A stretch of DNA of 33,737 nt. Origin: AC-51 sp036265325 (GTDB lineage: Bacteria; Actinomycetota; UBA4738; HRBIN12). The notes beneath the pieces are model-generated. The model had not been told where the DNA came from, did no database searches, and worked only from the letters and a program-made list of their open reading frames with translations. Below are positions 27,974 to 33,737 of this stretch, in pieces. Position numbers and translations under genes: made by a program. The number at the start of each line of letters is the position of its first letter. Position 1 is the first letter of the stretch. The stretch is from contig DATAPH010000033.1 in the NCBI GenBank assembly GCA_036265325.1, forward strand, positions 1 to 33,737, read 5' to 3'.

Positions 27974-29089
27974 TTAGCCCATGGAACTCGTCGGCGAGAC
28001 GGGCGTCCCGTTCACCGTGATCTTCCCGAGTTCCTTCAGCGCGCTCTTCGCGAAGTCGCTCGGGAGCGGCGAATAGTTGATCTGCTCGGTCTGGCTCTGT
28101 CCGTCGGTGAGTGCCCACGTCCAGAAGTCGACGAGCGTCTGCGCCTTGGCCTGGTCCGTCTGGTCGGTGTAGATCAACACATACGTGGTGCTGGCCACCG
28201 GGTACGCGCCCTTGGCGGTCGAGTTGATGATGGTCGTATCGCTCTGGATCGGGAAGTTCAGGCCGCCGCCGGCCTTGCTGATCGACTCGATCGACGGCGC
28301 GACGTAGGAGCCGTCGGACGCCTGGATGTCGGCGATCCCAAGGCCCGCGGTTTTCGCGAAGTCGTAGGACAGGTAGCCCGCGCCGCCTTCGGTCTGCGAG
28401 ATCCCCGCCGCGACGCCGTCGTTGCCTGACGCGCCGGTCCCGCCCGGCCATTGGACGGCCTTGTCGGCGCCGACCTTCGACGCCCACTCCGGGCTCTCCG
28501 CCGAGAGCCACCCCGTCCACACCGCAGTGGTGCCGGACTCATCGGACCGATGCACCGTCTGGATGGGCTCGTCCGGGAGGTTCACGCCGGAGTTCTGACT
28601 CGCGATCGCTGGGTCGTTCCACTTGGTGATGTTCCCGAGGAAGATGTCGGCGATGGTCTTGCCATCGAGCTTCAACCCACTGTCGACGCCCGACACGTTG
28701 TAGGCAAAGACGACGGCGCCGAGCGCCGTCGGGAACTCGATGTAGTTCTGGTTCGGCAGGTTCGAGATCTCGTCGCTCTGCAGCGGCACGTCGGTCGCAC
28801 CGAAGTCGACGGTCTGGGACGTGAACTGCTCGATCCCGCCCCCAGAGCCGATCGCCTGATAGTTGATCTGCGCGCCGGGCTCCTTCTGGAGGAAGGACTG
28901 CGACCAGAGCTGATACAGCGGCTGCGCGAACGTCGAGCCGGCGCCGTTCAGAGCTGTGCCCTGGAAGCCGCCGGTCGTGGTCCCGCCACTGGTGCTACTC
29001 GTGCTCGAGGTGTTGCTGCACGCCGCCGCCACGAGCGTGACGGCCGCCGCGGCGATCACCGCGGGTCGTGCCAACCGGTGGATCCTCAT
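27974..29089 (-). CDS. pstS: Phosphate-binding lipoprotein PstS
   Basis: A 371-residue lipoprotein. The signal sequence ends in LVAAACSN, with lipid-modified Cys24, followed by a Ser/Thr/Gly-rich linker. The mature domain has the PstS phosphate-site motifs: NGAGSTFAQPLYQLW, AIGSGGGIEQFTSQTVDFGATD in order, HRSDESGTTAVWTGWL, and ASGNDGVAAGIS. It captures phosphate outside the membrane and delivers it to PstCA. An ATG at 29089 is preceded by GAGGAGGAG at good spacing; longer upstream frame has no signal sequence. Four PHO-box-like units lie 70-130 nt upstream, so strong induction under phosphate starvation is expected. First gene of pstSCAB-phoU-phoP. Confidence 0.95.
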   Translation of the reverse strand: MRIHRLARPAVIAAAAVTLVAAACSNTSSTSSTSGGTTTGGFQGTALNGAGSTFAQPLYQLWSQSFLQKEPGAQINYQAIGSGGGIEQFTSQTVDFGATDVPLQSDEISNLPNQNYIEFPTALGAVVFAYNVSGVDSGLKLDGKTIADIFLGNITKWNDPAIASQNSGVNLPDEPIQTVHRSDESGTTAVWTGWLSAESPEWASKVGADKAVQWPGGTGASGNDGVAAGISQTEGGAGYLSYDFAKTAGLGIADIQASDGSYVAPSIESISKAGGGLNFPIQSDTTIINSTAKGAYPVASTTYVLIYTDQTDQAKAQTLVDFWTWALTDGQSQTEQINYSPLPSDFAKSALKELGKITVNGTPVSPTSSMG

Positions 29090-29124
29090 CGCGCTTTCTC
29101 CTCCTCGTCGGAGCCTCGAAGGGG

Positions 29125-29130
29125 AACGTA
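29125..29130 (-). promoter_or_regulatory. Candidate -10 box (TACGTT) for the pst operon
   Basis: Reads TACGTT on the minus strand, 27 nt downstream of the last PHO-box unit and 35 nt before the pstS ATG. There is no good -35, as expected for a promoter that depends on an activator. Confidence 0.35.
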
Positions 29131-29157
29131 GGCAGGCCAGGTGGCCAGACCTCGGCC

Positions 29158-29219
29158 GTGACATGAACGCTCGGTGAACGGGGACGCCGAGAAGCCGCTC
29201 GGTGGAACCGTCGGTGAAC
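29158..29219 (-). promoter_or_regulatory. PHO-box-like array: two pairs of 11-nt direct repeats
   Basis: On the minus strand the units are GTTCACCGACG and GTTCCACCGAG, back to back (29219-29198), then an 18-nt spacer, then GTTCACCGAGC and GTTCATGTCAC, back to back (29179-29158). Tandem 11-nt GTTCACC-type units are the established PhoP-binding pattern in Streptomyces and relatives. The array lies between divergent pstS and phoR and is oriented towards pstS. Confidence 0.75.
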
Positions 29220-29248
29220 ATCCAGGCCGGCCGCAGCCTCGCGGCCCG

Positions 29249-29254
29249 TACACT
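29249..29254 (+). promoter_or_regulatory. -10 box (TACACT) of a leaderless promoter for phoR
   Basis: TACACT ends 8 nt before the phoR ATG; the gap CGCGCGCG contains no SD. The upstream pair of PHO-box units (29198-29219) ends 29 nt before it, so PhoP could also influence phoR. Confidence 0.5.
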
Positions 29255-29262
29255 CGCGCGCG

Positions 29263-30423
29263 ATGGCGCAGGTCGCGGGTCTGCTGGTGCTGGGCATCCT
29301 CGTCGGTGCGTTCGTCGTGTGGGCGACCGATCGCGGGGTGATGCGGCGACGGCTCGCGGATGCACAGCTGCGCGTGGATCAGGCGACGACGGGACGTCGA
29401 GAAGCCGAACGCGAATCCGCACGGCGCGAGCGCGCACAGGACAGGATCTTGGGCGCGATGGAGGAAGGCGTCCTCCTGCTCGATCCCTCCGGGACCCGCG
29501 TGTATGCCAACCGCGCGCTGTCCGATCTGCTGAACGGCGCGCCGGATCGAGCCACTGAATTGCATCCATTGGGCCTCCAGCGCGCCGTCGAGACGGCGAA
29601 GAGTTCCGGCACGGCGTCTCGCACAGAGGTGGAGTTGGGTTCGCCCAGCCGGTGGCTCCGTGCGACCGCCCTGCCGGTCGGAGCGGACGGGGCGACCCTG
29701 CTCGTGATCAGGGACGTCACCCAAGCGCGCCGTCTGACCGGCGCTCGACGGGACTTCGTCGCCAACGCCTCGCACGAACTGAAGACGCCGGTCGCGTCGA
29801 TCCGGGCGGCGGCCGAGACGCTCCGCGACGGCGCGATCGACGACCCGCCCGCCGCGCGGCGCTTCACGGAGCAGCTCGAGCGCGAGGCGGTCCGGATGTC
29901 CCGGATCGTCGCGGACCTGCTCGATCTCTCGCGGCTGGAGTCGGGCAGCGAGATGGACGAACAGGTGCGGCTCGATACCGTCGCCGCCGACGAGGTCGAA
30001 CGCATGGGCGACGCCGCTGGCATGCGCGGCGTGACGATCTCGACCGATGCGGTGCACGTGCCGGCCGTCCGCGGTTCCTCCCGCGACCTGTCGCTGATGG
30101 TGCGCAACCTGATCGACAACGCGGTCCGCTACACCGGCGAGGGAGGCTCGGTCACCGTGTCGGTGCGAGCGGATGCCGACGTGGTCCTCGTCCGTGTGGC
30201 GGACACCGGGATCGGGATCCCGCAGCGCGAGTTGCCGCGCATCTTCGAGCGCTTCTACCGCGTCGACCGCGCGCGCTCGCGCGAGACCGGCGGCACTGGG
30301 CTCGGCCTGTCGATCGTGCGCCACGTGACCGAGAACCACGGCGGCGAGGTCACCGTCGAGAGCGAGCTCGGTCAGGGAACGGTGTTCGAGGTGCGTCTGC
30401 CGACATCACCCCCGGCTGCGTAG
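29263..30423 (+). CDS. phoR: Sensor histidine kinase PhoR
   Basis: A 386-residue kinase. A single N-terminal membrane helix (about 3-21) is followed by a basic, coiled-coil-like segment (RRRLADAQ to RRERAQD) and a PAS domain (about 60-155: AMEEGVLLLDPSGTRVYANRAL). Then come HisKA with phospho-acceptor His171 in NASHELKTPVASI and HATPase_c with the N box LIDNAVRYT, G1 DTGIGIP, F box FERFYRVD and G2 GGTGLGLSIV. There is no extracellular sensor domain, as in PhoR proteins that take their signal from PhoU and the Pst complex. It is divergent from pstS, with phoP at the far end of that operon. Confidence 0.9.
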   Translation: MAQVAGLLVLGILVGAFVVWATDRGVMRRRLADAQLRVDQATTGRREAERESARRERAQDRILGAMEEGVLLLDPSGTRVYANRALSDLLNGAPDRATELHPLGLQRAVETAKSSGTASRTEVELGSPSRWLRATALPVGADGATLLVIRDVTQARRLTGARRDFVANASHELKTPVASIRAAAETLRDGAIDDPPAARRFTEQLEREAVRMSRIVADLLDLSRLESGSEMDEQVRLDTVAADEVERMGDAAGMRGVTISTDAVHVPAVRGSSRDLSLMVRNLIDNAVRYTGEGGSVTVSVRADADVVLVRVADTGIGIPQRELPRIFERFYRVDRARSRETGGTGLGLSIVRHVTENHGGEVTVESELGQGTVFEVRLPTSPPAA

Positions 30424-30426
30424 GCT
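30421..30426 (+). promoter_or_regulatory. -10 box (TAGGCT) possibly driving the phosphatase/DUF3090/kinase trio
   Basis: TAGGCT begins with the phoR stop codon and ends 6 nt before the ATG at 30433; no SD is present. Sequence and spacing equal those before the MFS gene at 8316. The trio could thus have a leaderless promoter of its own as well as read-through from phoR. Confidence 0.4.
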
Positions 30427-30432
30427 GCGCCG

Positions 30433-31110
30433 ATGGGTGTCGTCTTCCTCGTCCGGCACGGGCTCACCGGCCAGACCGGCCGCTTGCTCTACGGCCGAAC
30501 GCCGGGGATCGACCTCGACGCGCGCGGCCGGGCGCAGGCCGACGGGCTCGTGCGGCGGTTCGAGGGCATCAGGCTCTCGGCGATCTACTCCAGCCCGCTC
30601 GAGCGGTGCGTCCAGACCGTCGAGCCGCTCGCGGGCGCACGGCGGCTCACCCTTCGCACGGACGACGCGTTCCTCGAGATGGAAGCGGGTCAGTGGACCG
30701 GCCGCACGCTCGCGCAGCTCCGTCGCACGAAGGCGTGGCGCACCGTCCAGCAGACGCCGAGCGACTTCGTCTTCCCCGGCGGCGAGGCGTTCATGGACGC
30801 CCAAGCGCGTGTCGTGACCGCGATCGACCGGCTCGCCAACCGCCACCGCAAGGGTGCGATCGTCGTCGCCACCCACGGGGACATCGTTCGCATCGCGCTC
30901 GCCCATTATCTGGCGACGCCGCTGGACGACTTCCAGCGGATCGTGATCGACACCGCCGCGGTTTCGGTCGTGCTGCTCGGCGGAGCCCGTCCGCACGTGC
31001 TTCTCGTGAACGACACCGGCGGGCTCGAGCGCTTCCGCGCGGAGCACACCGCTCCATGGGAGGCAAGCAAGACCGTCGACCGGCGCCGAAGCGCGAAGGT
31101 GCGAGGATAG
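30433..31110 (+). CDS. Histidine phosphatase family protein, MSMEG_4193 type (trio member 1)
   Basis: A 225-residue phosphoglycerate-mutase-like enzyme. The catalytic RHG is at 8-10 (FLVRHGLTGQTGRLLYGRTPG), the acidic helper is in FLEMEAGQWTG, and the second His is in VVATHGDIVRIAL near residue 150. IYSSPLERCVQTVEPL is the conserved third element. The long GRLLYGRTPGIDLDARG insertion fits the MSMEG_4193 subgroup, which is defined by co-occurrence with DUF3090 and a PI-kinase-like protein in actinobacteria and proposed to be a phosphomutase or phosphatase of unknown substrate. It starts 9 nt after phoR. Confidence 0.88.
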   Translation: MGVVFLVRHGLTGQTGRLLYGRTPGIDLDARGRAQADGLVRRFEGIRLSAIYSSPLERCVQTVEPLAGARRLTLRTDDAFLEMEAGQWTGRTLAQLRRTKAWRTVQQTPSDFVFPGGEAFMDAQARVVTAIDRLANRHRKGAIVVATHGDIVRIALAHYLATPLDDFQRIVIDTAAVSVVLLGGARPHVLLVNDTGGLERFRAEHTAPWEASKTVDRRRSAKVRG

Positions 31111-31115
31111 GCCGC

Positions 31116-31640
31116 ATGGATCTTGGCGCGGTCGACCGCATCACCGCTGACGCGATCGGCGAGCCGGGCCTGCGCACGTTCTATCTTCAGGCGCGCGCCG
31201 GCGAACAGCTCGTCACGGTGATCGTCGAGAAAGAACAGGTCGAGCTGCTGGCGCGCTCCGTCCTCGAGCTCGCGACCGACGTTCCGATCCCCGACGACGT
31301 CGAGCCCGAGGAACTCGCCCTCGAGGAACCGGTCGACCCGCGCTGGCGGGTCGGACGCCTCTCGATCGGCTTCGACGACGACCAGGACCGGTTCCTGTTG
31401 GAGATCGACGAGTTCGTCCCCGAGGTCGACGAGGACGCGGACGACGAGCGCTCGATCCTGCAGGAGGAACCGGAGTCGATCACGCTGTGGGCGAGCCGGG
31501 AACAGATGCTGGGGCTCGCACGCCACGGCACGACGGTGGTCGCCCGCGGACGGCCGCGATGCCAGTTCTGCGGGAACCCGATGGACCCCGAGGGGCACGT
31601 GTGCCCGGCCACGAACGGGCATCGAGCGCCGCGGGCCTGA
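31116..31640 (+). CDS. DUF3090 family protein (trio member 2)
   Basis: A 174-residue acidic protein of DUF3090. It opens MDLGAVDRITADAIGEPGLR and contains FYLQARAGEQLVTVIVEKEQ, a beta-rich region with WRVGRLSIGFDDDQDRFLLEI, and an acidic stretch (PEVDEDADDERS). The C-terminus carries a short zinc-ribbon-like element, RCQFCGNPMDPEGHVCPATNG, with three cysteines and a histidine available for metal; this ending is family-wide. Function is unknown. AGGATAG precedes the ATG at 31116, 5 nt after the phosphatase stop. Its last 40 bp overlap the start of the kinase gene. Confidence 0.88.
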   Translation: MDLGAVDRITADAIGEPGLRTFYLQARAGEQLVTVIVEKEQVELLARSVLELATDVPIPDDVEPEELALEEPVDPRWRVGRLSIGFDDDQDRFLLEIDEFVPEVDEDADDERSILQEEPESITLWASREQMLGLARHGTTVVARGRPRCQFCGNPMDPEGHVCPATNGHRAPRA

Positions 31641-32344
31641 GCGTTCCGGCCGCGCTCGCCACCGGCGAGATCGAGGTGCTCGGCGCGCTCCCCGAGTCGT
31701 CGAACGCGGCCCTGCTCGTGCGCTGTGTCACGCCCGATGCCAGCGTGCTCGCGGTGTACAAGCCGATGCGAGGCGAAGCGCCGTTGTGGGACTTCCCCGA
31801 CGGCACACTGCACCGGCGCGAGGTCGCCGCGTTCGAGGTCGCCCGCGCGCTCGGCTGGCCGCGTGTGCCGCCGACGGTGCTGCGGGACGGTCCGTTCGGC
31901 CCCGGGTCTGTCCAGCTGTTCATCAACTTCGACCCCGCCGAACACTTCTTCACGTTGGAGGTCGCCCATGCCGAGACGTTCCGGCGCGTGGCGCTGTTCG
32001 ACCTGGCCGTCAACAACGCCGACCGAAAGGGCGGCCACTGCCTGCTGGACGGAGACGGCGAGATCTGGGTGATCGACCACGGCGTGTGCTTCGCGGTCGA
32101 ACCGAAGCTGCGGACGGTGATCTGGACGTTCGTCGATGAGGCACTGCCGGCCGACGCGGCCGACGATCTGTCGCGGGTGCGTCGGCAGCTTTCCGACGGA
32201 GGCGAGCTCGCGGGGACCCTCGGCGCGCTGCTCGCGCCGGACGAAGTAGAGGCGACCGCGGACCGGATCGACCTGTTGCTCGACGAAGGCGCGTTCCCGG
32301 AGCCGGAGCCCGGCGTCCGGCCGTTCCCATGGCCGCCGATCTGA
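31601..32344 (+). CDS. PI3/4-kinase-like protein, SCO1664/TIGR03843 type (trio member 3)
   Basis: A 247-residue protein with a compact kinase fold. The likely ATP Lys54 is in VLAVYKPMRGEAPLWDF; the catalytic loop is LFDLAVNNADRKGGH (Asp134, Asn139, Asp141); the metal-binding acidic residue is Asp159 in WVIDHGVCF, standing where DFG is in other kinases. This matches actinobacterial proteins distantly related to phosphatidylinositol 3/4-kinases. I chose the GTG at 31601 because GAGGGG lies 5 nt before it; ATG codons further upstream lie deep in DUF3090. Substrate, lipid or protein or small molecule, is unknown. Its end overlaps the methyltransferase gene by 16 bp. Confidence 0.82.
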   Translation: MPGHERASSAAGLSVPAALATGEIEVLGALPESSNAALLVRCVTPDASVLAVYKPMRGEAPLWDFPDGTLHRREVAAFEVARALGWPRVPPTVLRDGPFGPGSVQLFINFDPAEHFFTLEVAHAETFRRVALFDLAVNNADRKGGHCLLDGDGEIWVIDHGVCFAVEPKLRTVIWTFVDEALPADAADDLSRVRRQLSDGGELAGTLGALLAPDEVEATADRIDLLLDEGAFPEPEPGVRPFPWPPI

Positions 32345-32832
32345 CGCTTCGCCACACGACGGTTCCGACGCCGTTCGGCCCGTTCACCGTCGTGATGTCG
32401 CCCGACGGCGTCGTCGCCACGACCAGCGGGGATCCGGGCGAACTCGTGGACGAGCTCGCCCGACGGCTCGGCGTGGTCTCGCGGGCGGGGGCGCTCCGCG
32501 CCGCCGCCCGTGACCTCGAGGCCTACTTCGGCGGCCGGCGCGCGCCGATGCGCACGCCGGCCGACCTCCGGCTGGTGGGCACGCCGTTCGCCCGTGCCGT
32601 CCTGGAGACCACCCGAACGATCCCCTTCGGCGAGCTCTGGACGTACGGCGACGTCGCCGGGAGGGCCGGCCGCCCCGGCGCGGCCAGGGCCGCGGGTTCC
32701 GCCCTCGCGAAGAGCCCGATCGAGCTGTTCGTGCCGTGCCACCGCGTCGTCCCGTCAGGTCCCGGCCTCGGGACGTACGGCGGCTCCCAGGACCGCCGCG
32801 CGACATTGTTGCGGTTCGAAGGCGCTATCTGA
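32329..32832 (+). CDS. ogt: Methylated-DNA--[protein]-cysteine S-methyltransferase
   Basis: A 167-residue suicide repair protein that takes the methyl group from O6-methylguanine onto its own cysteine. The acceptor Cys137 is in IELFVPCHRVV. The preceding IPFGELWTYGDVAGRAGRPGAARAAGSALAKSP run has the recognition helix with the arginine finger, and the C-terminal TYGGSQDRRATLLRFEG is canonical. An N-terminal ribonuclease-like domain covers about 1-80. No Ada-type metal domain is present. It overlaps the trio kinase gene by 16 bp, so it is co-transcribed with it; whether that reflects function is unknown. Confidence 0.92.
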   Translation: MAADLTLRHTTVPTPFGPFTVVMSPDGVVATTSGDPGELVDELARRLGVVSRAGALRAAARDLEAYFGGRRAPMRTPADLRLVGTPFARAVLETTRTIPFGELWTYGDVAGRAGRPGAARAAGSALAKSPIELFVPCHRVVPSGPGLGTYGGSQDRRATLLRFEGAI

Positions 32833-32873
32833 GCTCCCGGACGAAGAGACCGTTCGTACGAGAACATGGGGCC

Positions 32874-33737
32874 ATGCGCCGCCTGTCCTTGTTCATCGTG
32901 GCCCTCGCGTTCCTCGCGGCGGTCGCGTGCACCAACGACTCGTCGACGGTCACGCCGACGCCGCCGGGTACGTCGTACGCCTTGCAGGTCGCGAGCAGCG
33001 ATCTATACGCCGGCACCCCGCAGCGCGTCCAGGTCGGCGTGTTCAACCAGTCCGCCAACGGCATCCAGCTCCTGACCGGGGGGGCGATCCCCCTGTCGCT
33101 CGCGCCGGCCGACGGCGGCCAAGCGATCCAGGGAACGGCCCACTACGTGCCGGCGCCCGGAACCGCGGTCGCGTCGACCCCGACGTTGACGTCTCCGTCC
33201 GAGGGACGCGGCGTCTATCAGCTCGAGCACGTCACGTTTCCATCGACGGGCGTCTGGACGGCCTCGCTGGACTTCACCGCCGACGGGCAGCAACAGTCGC
33301 TCACGAGTCAGTTCGGTGTGTCGGACAAGCCGGCGCTGCCCGCGCCCGGGCAGAAGGCGCTCGACACGACGAACCTCACGATGGCCGACACGAACGTCAA
33401 CCCCGGGGCGATCGACTCGCGCGCACAGGGCGGCGCGAAGGTCCCCGACCCTGAGCTCCATCAGGACACGATCTCCGCTGCGCTCGCGGCGCACCAGCCG
33501 ATCCTCGCGCTGTTCTCGACGCCCGTGTACTGCATGAGCCAGTTCTGCGGCCCGTCGACCGACGCGCTCGAGCAGATCGCGAAAACCGGGCCCAAGAACG
33601 TGGCCTACATCCACGTCGAGATCTACGAGGACTACGTGAAGCACGAGGTGAACACCGCCGCGAAGCAGTGGCTCCTGCGCAACGGCGATCTGACGGAACC
33701 CTGGCTGTTCTTGATCGGAGCCGACGGCACGATCGTC
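32874..33737 (+). CDS. Lipoprotein with thioredoxin-like C-terminal region (partial, right edge)
   Basis: 288 codons lie in the window and no stop is reached. The signal sequence MRRLSLFIVALAFLAAVAC ends in a lipobox with Cys19. A beta-rich domain of about 130 residues follows (VGVFNQSANGIQLL, GVYQLEHVTFPSTGVWTASLDF), then a linker and a region that looks like a thioredoxin fold: QPILALFSTPVYCMSQFCG, with Cys220 and Cys225 as CxxxxC, then NVAYIHVEIYED and EPWLFLIGADGTIV. It would sit on the outer face of the membrane, perhaps as a redox or metal-handling protein. The four-residue gap between cysteines differs from the classic CxxC. The ATG at 32874 has no strong SD. Confidence 0.78.
   Translation, partial: MRRLSLFIVALAFLAAVACTNDSSTVTPTPPGTSYALQVASSDLYAGTPQRVQVGVFNQSANGIQLLTGGAIPLSLAPADGGQAIQGTAHYVPAPGTAVASTPTLTSPSEGRGVYQLEHVTFPSTGVWTASLDFTADGQQQSLTSQFGVSDKPALPAPGQKALDTTNLTMADTNVNPGAIDSRAQGGAKVPDPELHQDTISAALAAHQPILALFSTPVYCMSQFCGPSTDALEQIAKTGPKNVAYIHVEIYEDYVKHEVNTAAKQWLLRNGDLTEPWLFLIGADGTIV

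Noticed and set aside
1..33737. Mobile elements, CRISPR arrays, tRNA and rRNA genes
   Set aside because: I looked for transposase or integrase motifs, regularly spaced repeats, tRNA arm patterns and conserved rRNA segments and saw none. A tRNAscan or Rfam run would be needed to exclude small RNAs fully.

Overview
The window is a dense, high-GC chromosomal segment of an actinobacterium. The lineage call rests on gene content and style: an F420-type luciferase-like oxidoreductase, a 7Fe-type ferredoxin, CGNR and PucR regulators, the phosphatase/DUF3090/kinase trio that is known as an actinobacterial signature, frequent GTG starts, many 4-bp stop/start overlaps and many promoter -10 boxes 6-8 nt before the start codon (leaderless mRNAs). 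I cannot place it below phylum; an uncultured soil or water actinobacterium is plausible. I found no rRNA, tRNA, insertion sequence, phage gene or CRISPR array, and composition looks even throughout.

Layout. Positions 1-2073: ferredoxin (cut by the left edge), F420-type oxidoreductase, alpha/beta hydrolase and a small membrane protein. Positions 2113-8258: a putrescine/GABA catabolic locus with two aldehyde dehydrogenases, a PucR-type regulator and a divergent GABA aminotransferase. Positions 8316-9560: an MFS exporter. Positions 9557-11013: a minus-strand operon of two tiny overlapping ORFs, a cysteine-free HesB-like protein, a TraR/DksA zinc-finger protein and a methyltransferase. It is divergent from a CGNR zinc-finger regulator and a DNA glycosylase (11150-12657), with an array of GTAACCGG-type repeats between them. 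Positions 12765-15204: an MgtE-like cation permease coupled to a duplicated PhoU/TrkA-C protein. Positions 15233-17913: methyltransferase, ispH, a structured leader plus secreted transglycosylase-like protein, and a degenerate receiver-like protein.

Positions 17916-30423 hold CorA and then a continuous phosphate block: exopolyphosphatase (ppx/gppA) coupled to a CHAD protein; a low-affinity phosphate transporter (pit) operon with a DUF47 protein at each end and a two-helix mini membrane protein inside; pstSCAB-phoU-phoP; and divergent phoR. Four 11-nt PHO-box-like units lie between pstS and phoR. A perfect 14-bp hairpin in the start of pstC may set the PstS:PstCAB ratio. Polyphosphate turnover, low- and high-affinity phosphate uptake and the two-component sensor therefore sit side by side.

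Positions 30433-32344 carry the uncharacterised actinobacterial trio (histidine phosphatase, DUF3090, PI3/4-kinase-like protein), 9 nt behind phoR. It is followed by an overlapping O6-methylguanine-DNA methyltransferase and a lipoprotein with a thioredoxin-like C-terminal part, cut by the right edge. The best candidates for undescribed biology are this trio in its phosphate-regulon setting, the two-DUF47 pit operon, and the CGNR-controlled small-protein operon.
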